The notes under the pieces are model-generated. The model saw only the letters and a list, made by a program, of their open reading frames with translations. It was not told the DNA's origin and made no database searches. 64,000 nt of DNA, taken from Mesorhizobium sp. M4B.F.Ca.ET.203.01.1.1. GTDB taxonomy: Bacteria > Pseudomonadota > Alphaproteobacteria > Rhizobiales > Rhizobiaceae. Within the stretch, counting starts at the first letter, position 1; each line of letters opens with the position of its first letter. The translations under genes were made by a program, and so were the position numbers. This document shows positions 28,872-36,497 of the stretch, one piece after another. The stretch spans positions 1 to 64,000 of the forward strand of contig NZ_SRUO01000016.1 in NCBI RefSeq assembly GCF_004791025.1, in the 5' to 3' direction.

Positions 28872-29612
28872 ATGAAGACAGTCTTGTTTTCCCTGCTGGG
28901 TGCCGCGACGGTTCTTGCCGCCGGCGCCACCTCCTCCAATGCCGATGACCGCTATGCCGACCGGCCGCCGGTGATGGTGAGCCCCGACCTTTCGGCGCCC
29001 TGGGTGCTGCAGCTCGGCCATGCGCCTGGTATCGTGCGGCAGACCCGCCAGATGGTGCAGCAGCCGCAGCGGCGCTATCTGCAGGTCCAGCCCGACCAGC
29101 AGCGCACGGCGGCGGTGCAGCAGCCGGCCCGGCGCACGGCGATGCGGCCGCAGATCAACCCGATCTACCTGCCGCAGGAAGTCGCGTTCGACGGGCCGCA
29201 GAAGCCAGGCACCATCGTCATCGATACGCACCAGAATTTCCTTTATCTGGTCGAGAAGGACGGCAAGGCGAGGCGCTACGGCGTCGGCACCGGCAAGCCG
29301 GGCTTCGAATGGTCGGGCACGCACAAGATCACCGACAAACGCGTCTGGCCCGACTGGCGCCCGCCGGCGGTGATGATCAAGCGCGAGGCCGCCAAGGGCC
29401 GCTATCTGCCGACCTATCTGGCCGGCGGCGAGGAGAACCCGCTGGGCGCCCGTGCGCTTTATCTCGGCACGACGGAATACCGCATCCACGGCACCAACCA
29501 GCCATGGACGATCGGCGGCGCCGTATCTTCCGGCTGCATCCGCATGCGCAACGAGGACGTCGTCGACCTCTATGAGCGCGTCAATGTCGGAACGACGGTG
29601 GTGGTGATTTAG
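28872..29612 (+). CDS. secreted L,D-transpeptidase (YkuD)
   Basis: A 246-residue exported protein. Residues 1-24 are a signal peptide (MKTVLFSLLGAATVLAAGAT, cleavage after SNA). A glutamine/arginine-rich linker (about 60-95) precedes the YkuD domain, which has the catalytic motif YRIHGTNQPWTIG and SSGCIRMRN, with active-site Cys and His. Such periplasmic enzymes make 3-3 peptidoglycan cross-links or anchor proteins to the cell wall, which is typical of Rhizobiales that carry many copies. I start at the ATG with the signal peptide; the longer frame upstream lacks one. Preceded by a 210-base spacer holding its promoter. Confidence 0.9.
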   Translation: MKTVLFSLLGAATVLAAGATSSNADDRYADRPPVMVSPDLSAPWVLQLGHAPGIVRQTRQMVQQPQRRYLQVQPDQQRTAAVQQPARRTAMRPQINPIYLPQEVAFDGPQKPGTIVIDTHQNFLYLVEKDGKARRYGVGTGKPGFEWSGTHKITDKRVWPDWRPPAVMIKREAAKGRYLPTYLAGGEENPLGARALYLGTTEYRIHGTNQPWTIGGAVSSGCIRMRNEDVVDLYERVNVGTTVVVI

Positions 29613-29754
29613 GGACTGCGAATCTGCCGGTCAGGCAGCGCCGACTAATTTTGGCGCCAGCTGTTGCTCCCAAGCCATAGCGCATATTCGGGAGACGTGC
29701 TTAGACTGGCAACGAGTTAACGGGGGACGGGCCGTGTGGGGATGCGGCCGGTCA

Positions 29755-29790
29755 CGAAAGGGCAGCACGGGAAACCGTGCTGCCCTTTCG
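29755..29790. terminator. 16-bp perfect hairpin with GAAA loop
   Basis: CGAAAGGGCAGCACGG (29755-29770) and its exact complement (29775-29790) enclose the tetraloop GAAA. It lies 143 bases after the transpeptidase stop and 114 bases before folD, so it may end the former's transcript. GNRA loops give extra RNA stability; a small RNA or attenuator role is also possible. Confidence 0.6.
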
Positions 29791-29903
29791 CCTTTCGAGG
29801 CAAAACGCGTCGCGCTGAAGGCAGAGCGTTTCGTTTTCGGAGGCTGATTTCCCGGACGGCCTCTGCTATTGCAGCGCACAATTCCCGACACCAAAGGTCA
29901 ACC

Positions 29904-30824
29904 ATGTCCCGGTCCGACGACAGCCGCTATCTCAAGGGTGGGCCGGTGGCCCAGCGCATCATCGCCTCCGTGCGCGAGGACGCCGCGATCGCCACCGCCG
30001 AAGGTTTTCCGCCGAAGCTGGTGTCGATCACCGTCGGCGACACCGCCGCGGTCGATGTCTATGTGCGCAACCAGCGCGCCAAGGCGGAACTGGCCGGCAT
30101 CGGCTTCGAGGAACGGCGCTTTGCCGCCGACATCACCGCCGGCGAACTGGAGGCCGCGATCCACGGCCTCAATGCCGATCCGCGCGTCACCGGCATCATC
30201 ATCCAGCGGCCGGTGCCGGTGCACATCCCGATCAAGACGCTGCAGGCGGCGGTGCATCCGCTAAAGGACGTCGAGGGCATGCATCCGGCGTCGATCGGCA
30301 ACATCGTCTACAACCAGCTCGACCTGGCGCCCTGCACGGCGGCGGCCTCGGTCGAGCTGCTCAAGGAGACCGGCCTCGACCTCAAGGGGCTCGAGGTGGT
30401 CGTCGTCGGCCATTCCGAGATCGTCGGCAAGCCGATCGCCTTCCTGTTGATGAGCGAGGGCGCGACGGTGACCGTGTGCCACCACATGACGCGCTCGGTG
30501 GCAGCGCATGCGCGGCGCGCCGATGCGCTGTTCGTCGCCGTCGGCAAGCCGCGGCTGATCAAGGCCGACATGGTGAAGCCGGGCGCCGCCGTCATCGACA
30601 TCGGCATCAATTCCGAGATCGGACCGGACGGCGAGACCCGCATCGTCGGCGACGTCGACACCGAAAGCGTCAAGGATGTGGCCTCCTGGATCACGCCGGT
30701 GCCGGGCGGCGTCGGCCCGATCACGGTGGCCATCCTGCTGCGCAACACGATGGTGGCGCTCAGCCGCCAGCGCGCCCTCTACCAGGCGACCTACGGCGTG
30801 GCGGACAAGCTCGCGGCGGAGTAA
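29904..30824 (+). CDS. folD: methylenetetrahydrofolate dehydrogenase/cyclohydrolase
   Basis: A 306-residue FolD, which interconverts methylene-, methenyl- and formyl-tetrahydrofolate to supply one-carbon units. Landmarks are VRNQRAKAELAGIG with the catalytic Tyr/Lys region (here VDVYVRNQRAKAE), IIIQRPVPVHIPIK, DVEGMHPASIG, the NADP fold VVVVGHSEIVGKPIAFLLMS and the C-terminal VPGGVGPITVAILLRNT. Note P-V-P-V-H in place of the usual P-L-P-x-H (FolD consensus QLPLP), a conservative variation. Start ATG follows CCAAAGGTCAACC. It stands alone on this strand. Confidence 0.94.
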   Translation: MSRSDDSRYLKGGPVAQRIIASVREDAAIATAEGFPPKLVSITVGDTAAVDVYVRNQRAKAELAGIGFEERRFAADITAGELEAAIHGLNADPRVTGIIIQRPVPVHIPIKTLQAAVHPLKDVEGMHPASIGNIVYNQLDLAPCTAAASVELLKETGLDLKGLEVVVVGHSEIVGKPIAFLLMSEGATVTVCHHMTRSVAAHARRADALFVAVGKPRLIKADMVKPGAAVIDIGINSEIGPDGETRIVGDVDTESVKDVASWITPVPGGVGPITVAILLRNTMVALSRQRALYQATYGVADKLAAE

Positions 30825-30904
30825 CGCGGTCACACGCCCGAGGCTATTACGTCAACCAAAGCCGTTTCCAGTTTTTTGCAGACACGCCATTTGTCGAAGC
30901 TGGC

Positions 30905-31082
30905 GCCGCCCCTCATCGCCCTGCCGGGCACTTCTCCCCGTATGGTGACGGGGAGAAGGGGCTGGCTGCGACGGCGGCGACCCTCTTGCAACGCTGGTGA
31001 TTGGCGAAATCAGCCATGACAGCACCCTCTCCCCGTCACTTTACGGGGAGAGGACGCCGGCAGGCAGGTGAGGGGCAGCGCC
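30905..31082. repeat. dispersed composite palindromic element, copy B
   Basis: A 178-base copy of the element at 27381-27559: same bounding arms (GCCGCCCCTCAT and TGAGGGGCAGCGCC), same pair of hairpins (CTTCTCCCCGTATGGTGACG; CCGTCACTTTACGGGGAGAG) and same centre GATTGGCGAAATCAGCCATG. It lies between the convergent genes folD and glcF and its hairpins may act as terminators for both. Confidence 0.8.
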
Positions 31083-31130
31083 GACAGTCCGAAGAATTAT
31101 CTGGCCAAGTCGAAACCTGGAGGAACTGCA

Positions 31131-32456
31131 TCACTCTGCCGCGACCATCGTCGAGTCGGAAACGCCTTCCGGCTTCGGGCCACCATAGGCCCAGTCGAGC
31201 AGTTTTATCGTGTGCACCACCGGCAGCTTCGCGGCGGACGCGATCTGGGTGATGCAGCCGATGTTGCCGGTGGCGACGATTTCGGCGCCTGTCGCCTCGA
31301 TATTTTTCACCTTGCGGTCGCGCAGTTTTGCCGAGATCTCGGGCTGCAGGATGTTGTAGGAGCCAGCCGAGCCGCAACAAAGATGCCCTTCGCGCGGCTC
31401 GCGCACGACAAAGCCCGCCCTGGCCAGCAGCTCCTTCGGCTGCCGGGTGATCTTCTGGCCGTGCTGCATCGAGCAGGCCGAATGATAGGCGACGACAGTG
31501 CCGGGCTTGCGCAGCGGTTCGGGCAGGTCGAGACCGGCCAGATATTCGGTGATGTCCTTGGCCAGCGCCGAGACCCGCGCGGCCTTTTCGGCATAGGCCG
31601 GATCGAGGCGCAGCATGAAGCCGTAGTCCTTGATCGTGGTGCCGCAGCCCGATGCGGTGATGACGATAGCATCGAGCCCGCCCTGGTCGATGGCGCGCGT
31701 CCAGGCGTCGACGTTCCGCCTCGCCGAGGCAAGGGCTGCCTCCTCGCGGCCCATATGGTGGACGAGCGCGCCGCAGCAGCCCTCGCCTTCCGGCACCACC
31801 ACCTCGACGCCGAGCCTTGTCAGCAGCGAGATGGTCGTCTCGTTGATGGCCGGATCGAGCACCGACTGCGCGCAGCCGGTCAGGATGGCAACGCGACCCT
31901 TGCGCGTGCCCTGCCCGGCGTGCACGCCAGGCAAGGCCATTGCCGACACCGCCGGGATCGAGGATGGCGCAAGCCTGAGCATGGCGGCGACAGGCTTTAG
32001 CGCCGGCAGCTTTTCGAACAGGCCGATGAACGGCCTGCCGAGCCCGGCCAGCTTCAATGCGGCGCGGAAGCGCGAGGGATAGGGCAGCACGAAAGCCAGC
32101 ACGGTTCGCGTCAGCCGGTCGAGCAGCGGCCGCTTGTAAGTCTTCTGGATGTGGGCGCGGGCATGGTCGACCAGATGCATGTAGTTGACGCCCGAGGGGC
32201 ATGTCGTCATGCAGGCGAGGCAGGACAGGCAGCGGTCGATATGGGTGACGATCTCCTTGTCAGCCGGCCGGCCGTTCTCGAGCATGTCCTTGATGAGATA
32301 AATCCGCCCGCGCGGCGAATCCAGCTCGTTGCCCAAGGTCACATAGGTCGGGCAGGTGGCGGTGCAGAAGCCGCAATGCACGCATTTGCGCAGGATCTTT
32401 TCCGATTCCGCGACGTGCGGATCGGCAAGCTGGGCGGCTGAGAAGTTGGTCTGCAC
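31131..32456 (-). CDS. glcF: glycolate oxidase iron-sulfur subunit
   Basis: A 441-residue GlcF. Two ferredoxin-type 4Fe-4S motifs near the N-terminus (CVHCGFCTATCPTY and CLSCLACMTTCPSGV) are followed by two CCG domains (CQS-type and CCGALVHH, CCGSAGSYN). With GlcD and GlcE it forms the membrane-associated glycolate dehydrogenase, oxidising glycolate to glyoxylate and passing electrons to the quinone pool. GTG start (Val-initiated MQTNFSAAQL), 9 bases after the preceding membrane-protein gene. Last gene of the glc operon; the repeat at 30905-31082 follows it. Confidence 0.95.
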   Translation of the reverse strand: MQTNFSAAQLADPHVAESEKILRKCVHCGFCTATCPTYVTLGNELDSPRGRIYLIKDMLENGRPADKEIVTHIDRCLSCLACMTTCPSGVNYMHLVDHARAHIQKTYKRPLLDRLTRTVLAFVLPYPSRFRAALKLAGLGRPFIGLFEKLPALKPVAAMLRLAPSSIPAVSAMALPGVHAGQGTRKGRVAILTGCAQSVLDPAINETTISLLTRLGVEVVVPEGEGCCGALVHHMGREEAALASARRNVDAWTRAIDQGGLDAIVITASGCGTTIKDYGFMLRLDPAYAEKAARVSALAKDITEYLAGLDLPEPLRKPGTVVAYHSACSMQHGQKITRQPKELLARAGFVVREPREGHLCCGSAGSYNILQPEISAKLRDRKVKNIEATGAEIVATGNIGCITQIASAAKLPVVHTIKLLDWAYGGPKPEGVSDSTMVAAE

Positions 32457-32465
32457 CGGGGAGTC

Positions 32466-32855
32466 CTATTGTCCGAGGAGCCAGCTTTGCGGGTTCTTGA
32501 CCGGCTCGCCGCGCTGCAGCGCCTGCAGCCCGAGGATGCAGCGGGCGATGAACCAGACGGCAGCGGCAAACATCAGCAGGAAGCCGATCACGAGCATCAT
32601 CAGGACCACGGAGATCAGCGCGTAGAGCAAACCGATCCAGAAGGTCCTGATCAGGAAGGTGTAGTGGCTTTCGACGAAGCCGCCGGCCTTGCCGCGGTTG
32701 ATGTAGGCAAGCACGATGCCAACGATGCCGGTGACGCCAATGACGAGGCCGGCGAGATAGAGAATGTAGATGACCAGGGCGTTGGTCGAACCCGGCTCCA
32801 GCCAGCGATCGGTCTGGCGAGGTCCGCCGCCCGGGCCTTGATTGATGTTGCTCAT
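32466..32855 (-). CDS. DUF4870-like membrane protein
   Basis: A 129-residue protein with a soluble N-terminus (MSNINQGPGGGPRQTDRW) and three hydrophobic helices (NALVIYILYLAGLVIGVTGI; FWIGLLYALISVVLMMLVIG; FLLMFAAAVWFIARCILGL), typical of small DUF4870/TIGR-type proteins. Its ATG overlaps the glcE stop (ATGA) and glcF begins 9 bases later. It is therefore translationally embedded in the glycolate oxidase operon and might anchor the complex in the membrane, though such proteins also occur elsewhere. Function is not established. Confidence 0.7.
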   Translation of the reverse strand: MSNINQGPGGGPRQTDRWLEPGSTNALVIYILYLAGLVIGVTGIVGIVLAYINRGKAGGFVESHYTFLIRTFWIGLLYALISVVLMMLVIGFLLMFAAAVWFIARCILGLQALQRGEPVKNPQSWLLGQ

Positions 32856-34120
32856 TGCGCTGCTCCTTCCGATGAGTGTGCCAGAGTAGCAGAGCTGGAA
32901 CCCGGCGCCATTCGGCCGGGATTGAGGATATGCTTGGGGTCGAATTCGGCCTTGAGCCTTGCCGACAGCGCCGCCAGATGCGGCGGCTGCGGCTCGAACA
33001 CCGGCAGCGCGGCGCGATGCGCGGGTGCGGCGCGCACCAGCGTCGCGTGGCCGCCGCCATGCTTGCGGATCAGGCTGCGCAGCAGGTCGGCCTCGGGGTC
33101 GTTCTCGCGCATCGACAGCCAGACCAGACCGCCCTGCCAATCGTAGAAAGCGTCGACCGCCGCCTGCATGCGCAGGGCCATCACCATGTGATGCGCCTGC
33201 GACGGCGCCATCGACACACGCCAGACCGGTCTCGCGCCGCCATCGGCGAAGGGTATGCAATCGCGGATATCGCGCCAGATGGCCTTCGACGCCTCGCCGG
33301 CGATCTCCTCCAGCGGCCCTGCTTTGCCGAGCAGGCTCTTCAGCGCCTCGATGCGATAGACCACGGAAGGGCCAAAACCCTCTACGCGCAGCAGCGTCGC
33401 GGCATCGCTGCCATGCTTGCCGGTAGCAACGCGTGCTGTGATGCGCTCAGGCAGGTGCGCGGCGCTCGACACTTCGGCGCTGGAGCCCAGCGCGAGCGCC
33501 ATCGCCGCGACGGCAGCATCATCGAGCAGGCCGCGGATGGCTAAAGTCACCTCGGTCTCCGCCGCCGGCAGCACCTTGAAGGTGACGTCGGTGAGCACGG
33601 CGAGCGTGCCCCAGCTTCCCGCCATCAGCTTCGACAGATCGTAGCCGGTGACGTTCTTGACGACGCGACCGCCAGACTTGAAGGCCTCGCCGCGGCCGGC
33701 AACCGCCGATATGCCGAGAATATGGTCCCGCGCGGCCCCCGCCTTGAGCCGGCGCGGGCCTGACAGGTTGGCGGCAAGCGCGCCGCCGATCGTGCCGCTC
33801 TTGCCCCCTTGGCCCGGCTCGCCGCCGAGCAGCGGGCCATAGTCCATCGGCTCGAATGCGAATTGCTGGCCGTTTTCGGCGAGCAGCTTGTCGATGTCGG
33901 CGAGCGGCGTGCCGGCTCTGGCCGACAGCACCAGCTCGGCGGGCTCGTAGAGGGTGACGCCGGCAAGTTTCGAAAGGTCGAGCGTGTGCTCGCTCTGCTG
34001 CGGACGCCCGATGCCACGCTTGGAGCCGTGGCCGACGATCTCCAGTGGCGCTTCCTCCGCCGCCGCCCACTGGACGGTGGAGAGGACTTCGGCGGCGGTG
34101 GATGGGGTGAAGGTGGTCAT
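32852..34120 (-). CDS. glcE: glycolate oxidase FAD-binding subunit
   Basis: A 422-residue FAD-binding protein of the GlcE type. It starts MTTFTPSTAAEVLSTVQWAA and contains the PCMH/VAO FAD fold: LEIVGHGSKRGIGRP, TLYEPAELVLSARAGTPLAD, GGEPGQGGKSGTIGGALAAN and GEAFKSGGRVVKNVTGYDLSK. GlcE is an accessory flavin subunit of glycolate oxidase together with GlcD and GlcF. I begin at the ATG of MTTF because upstream codons run into the palindromic repeat at 34137. glcD lies upstream on the same strand but is separated by a 588-base insertion that holds the DUF559 remnant. Confidence 0.93.
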   Translation of the reverse strand: MTTFTPSTAAEVLSTVQWAAAEEAPLEIVGHGSKRGIGRPQQSEHTLDLSKLAGVTLYEPAELVLSARAGTPLADIDKLLAENGQQFAFEPMDYGPLLGGEPGQGGKSGTIGGALAANLSGPRRLKAGAARDHILGISAVAGRGEAFKSGGRVVKNVTGYDLSKLMAGSWGTLAVLTDVTFKVLPAAETEVTLAIRGLLDDAAVAAMALALGSSAEVSSAAHLPERITARVATGKHGSDAATLLRVEGFGPSVVYRIEALKSLLGKAGPLEEIAGEASKAIWRDIRDCIPFADGGARPVWRVSMAPSQAHHMVMALRMQAAVDAFYDWQGGLVWLSMRENDPEADLLRSLIRKHGGGHATLVRAAPAHRAALPVFEPQPPHLAALSARLKAEFDPKHILNPGRMAPGSSSATLAHSSEGAAQ

Positions 34121-34136
34121 CGAAGCGCGCCCTTCC

Positions 34137-34196
34137 TCGCCCCCGCAGAGCGGGGGAGAGGTGGCTCGGGCGAAGCCCGAGACGGAGAGGGGGCCA
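34137..34196. repeat. palindromic repeat, right-hand copy beside glcE
   Basis: A 60-base block containing CGCCCCCGCAGAGCGGGGGA then GGTGGCTCGGGCGAAGCCCG and AGACGGAGAGGGGG. Its reverse complement occurs at 34628-34688. Each block is itself a double hairpin. Together they bracket the DUF559 remnant. Confidence 0.85.
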
Positions 34197-34708
34197 TCAT
34201 AGAGCGCTGTCTCCGATCTTCTTGGCGGCGAAAACAAACCTGAGGTCCGGAGCGACAACATCTTCGGCGAGCCGCCCTTCAAGCGCTGCAAGGATCGTTT
34301 CGCAAACACTCCTTTTGTTCTTCAACACGTCGAGATTCCAGAAGCGCAACACCGAGAAGCCTTCGCCTCGCATGAACTCGTCTCGCCGTCTGTATAGCTA
34401 CTCTCAGCATGCTGGCTGCCGTCCAGCTCCACGATCAAACGTTGGTTTCTGCAAGCAAAATCCGCGAAGTACGAGCCGACGGGCATTTGGCGAATGAATT
34501 TGTATCCGCCCAGTTTCTTTGCCTTCAGTTCGTTCCAGAGGGTTGCCTCCGCCTGATTCTCACCATGACGAAGCTCGCGCGCACGAGCAATTTTCTCTGG
34601 CGAGCGGCGGCTTGGCTGAGAGGGTGTCCCCCTCTCCGTCTCGGGCTTCGCCCGAGCCACCTCTCCCCCGCTTTGCGGGGGCGAGGAACTTTGATCCTGG
34701 GCCCCCAT
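34197..34708 (-). pseudogene. DUF559 endonuclease-fold gene with a one-base frameshift
   Basis: The frame from ATG at 34708 gives a DUF559 (Vsr/MTase-associated nuclease fold) protein: RARELRHGENQAEATLWNEL, KKLGGYKFIRQMPVGSYFAD, FACRNQRLIVELDGSQHAES. After the SSY codons near 34393 the frame breaks. Shifting by one base restores RRDEFMRGEGFSVLRFWN and NLDVLKNKRSVCETILAAL to a stop at 34197, so a single base (probably a G) is missing. The catalytic-like D/E and Q residues are upstream of the break. The first 30 codons are translated repeat sequence (34628-34688). The ATG overlaps the glcD stop by one base. Either dead or a sequencing error. Confidence 0.75.
34628..34688. repeat. palindromic repeat, left-hand copy beside glcD
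   Basis: Reverse complement of the block at 34137-34196: CCCCCTCTCCGTCTCGGGCT, CGCCCGAGCCACCTCTCCCC and CGCTTTGCGGGGGCGAGG, nearly identical. It lies inside the 5' part of the DUF559 frame, just after glcD. Confidence 0.85.
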
Positions 34709-36204
34709 CAAAACCTCGGAATGTCCGGAAACGCCACCTGCCCGCGATGCACGTGCATGCGCCCCAGCTCGGCGCAGCGGCGGAGCTGCGGGAAGACCTT
34801 GCCGGGGTTGAGCAGGTGGTTGGGGTCGAAGGCGCATTTGACGCGCATCTGCTGGTCGAGGTCGACCTGGTTGAACATTTCCGGCATCAAGTCGCGCTTT
34901 TCGACGCCGACGCCATGCTCGCCGGTCAGCACGCCGCCAACCTCGACGCAGAGGCGCAAAATGTCGGCGCCGAAATTCTCGGCCTTGTCGAGTTCGCCCG
35001 GCACATTGGCGTCGTAGAGGATCAGCGGATGCAGATTGCCGTCGCCGGCATGGAAGACGTTGGCGACTCCGAGCCCGTATTTCTCCGACAGGTCGCGCAT
35101 GCCGGCGAGCACGCGGGGCAGTTCCTTGCGCGGGATGGTGCCGTCCATGCAGTAATAGTCGGGCGAGATGCGGCCGACCGCCGGGAAGGCCGCCTTGCGG
35201 CCGGCCCAGAAACTCAGCCGCTCTTGCTCCGACTGCGAGATGCGGCAGGTGGTCGAGCCGTTGCGATAGGCGATCGCCTCGACGAGGCCGATCAGGTGAT
35301 CGACCTCGACGCCTGGTCCATCGAGCTCGACGATCAGCAGCGCCTCGACGTCGAGCGGATAGCCGGCATGGACGAAATCCTCCGCGGCGTGGATCGCCGG
35401 CCGGTCCATCATCTCCATGCCGCCGGGAATGATACCGGCGCCGATGATGTCGGCGACGCACTGGCCACCCTGCTCGCTGGTCGGAAAGCCGATCAACAGC
35501 GCGCGCGCCGTCTCCGGCTTCCTCAGGATGCGCACCGTGACCTCGGTGACGACGCCGAGCAATCCTTCGGAGCCGGTCATGACGCCGAGCAGGTCGTAGC
35601 CCTCGGCATCGAGATGCCTGCCGCCTAGCCGCACCACCTCGCCATTGATCAGCACCATCTCGATGCCGAGCACATTGTTGGCGGTCAGCCCGTATTTCAG
35701 GCAGTGCACGCCACCGGAGTTCTCGGCGACATTGCCGCCGATCGAGCAGGCGATCTGGGAGGATGGATCGGGGGCGTAGTAAAAGCCCTCCTGCTCGACG
35801 GCGGTGGTGATGCCGAGATTGGTGACACCGGGCTGGGCAACGACAATGCGGTTCGGATAGTCGATCGCAAGGATGCGATTGAAGCGGCTCATCACCAGAA
35901 GCACCGCATCCTCGAGCGGCAGCGCGCCGCCCGACAGCGAAGTGCCCGAGCCGCGCGGCACGACGCGGATGTTGCGATCGTTGCAATATTTGAGCACCCG
36001 CGAGACCTGCGCCACCGTTTCCGGCAGCACGACGACAAGCGGCAACTGCCGATAGGCGGTGAGGCCGTCGCTCTCGAAGGCGCGCATTTCATTGGCCGCG
36101 TCGACGACACCCTCGCCCGGCACGATGATGCGCATGTCGGCGACGATCTCGGCGCGCCGGCGCATGGTGGCGGCGTCTGGCTTCGGCATGGCAAGGCCGG
36201 ACAT
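34708..36204 (-). CDS. glcD: glycolate oxidase subunit D (FAD)
   Basis: A 498-residue GlcD, the main flavin subunit of glycolate dehydrogenase. FAD-binding PCMH segments: VVVLPETVAQVSRVLKYCND, VVPRGSGTSLSGGALPLED, VVAQPGVTNLGITTAVEQEG, QIACSIGGNVAENSGGVHCL; the C-terminal cap has FHAGDGNLHPLILYD and GGVLTGEHGVGVEKRDLMPE, which hold substrate-binding histidines. ATG start. First gene of the glc cluster; a 23-base palindrome at 36224-36246 lies 20 bases ahead of it and probably binds the regulator. A DUF559 remnant between repeats separates it from glcE. Confidence 0.95.
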   Translation of the reverse strand: MSGLAMPKPDAATMRRRAEIVADMRIIVPGEGVVDAANEMRAFESDGLTAYRQLPLVVVLPETVAQVSRVLKYCNDRNIRVVPRGSGTSLSGGALPLEDAVLLVMSRFNRILAIDYPNRIVVAQPGVTNLGITTAVEQEGFYYAPDPSSQIACSIGGNVAENSGGVHCLKYGLTANNVLGIEMVLINGEVVRLGGRHLDAEGYDLLGVMTGSEGLLGVVTEVTVRILRKPETARALLIGFPTSEQGGQCVADIIGAGIIPGGMEMMDRPAIHAAEDFVHAGYPLDVEALLIVELDGPGVEVDHLIGLVEAIAYRNGSTTCRISQSEQERLSFWAGRKAAFPAVGRISPDYYCMDGTIPRKELPRVLAGMRDLSEKYGLGVANVFHAGDGNLHPLILYDANVPGELDKAENFGADILRLCVEVGGVLTGEHGVGVEKRDLMPEMFNQVDLDQQMRVKCAFDPNHLLNPGKVFPQLRRCAELGRMHVHRGQVAFPDIPRF

Positions 36205-36223
36205 CGGCGCTTTCCTCCACTCG

Positions 36224-36246
36224 ACTGGTCAAAATCTTTTACCAGT
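36224..36246. promoter_or_regulatory. 23-bp palindrome before glcD, candidate FadR-family operator
   Basis: ACTGGT (36224-36229) and ACCAGT (36241-36246) are complementary half-sites separated by 11 bases that are themselves symmetric in A/T runs. It sits 20 bases upstream of the glcD start, where a repressor would block transcription. The same architecture occurs at 37949-37971 before the FadR-family regulator gene. Confidence 0.6.
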
Positions 36247-36497
36247 GAAGCGCGTTTGTTGCAAACCCCTGCCTTGGTCGGATGAGACAATGGGTGCAGG
36301 CCGCGCTTCCGCAGCGGCAATCTGCCGCTGATGTTCTCCCCCCTTGAGGCCCTTGAGGGGGAGATGGCCGCGAAGCGGTCAGAGGGGTCGTCTCGCACAG
36401 ATCGCCAGCGCATCTTCCGTCGCGAACGAGGTTGGCGTCCCACGCGAGGCTACCCCCTCTGTCGCCTTCGGCGACATCTCCCCCTCGAGGCGGGAGA
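36247..36497. repeat. composite palindromic repeat between glcD and DUF3422 gene
   Basis: The 251-base spacer holds a mirror pair of stem-loops: CTCCCCCCTTGAGGCCCTTG followed by AGGGGGAGATGGCCGCGAAG, and at 36450-36497 CCCCCTCTGTCGCCTTCGGC with GACATCTCCCCCTCGAGG. It is the same class as the other Mesorhizobium palindromic repeats but of a different subtype. No gene is present. Confidence 0.7.
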
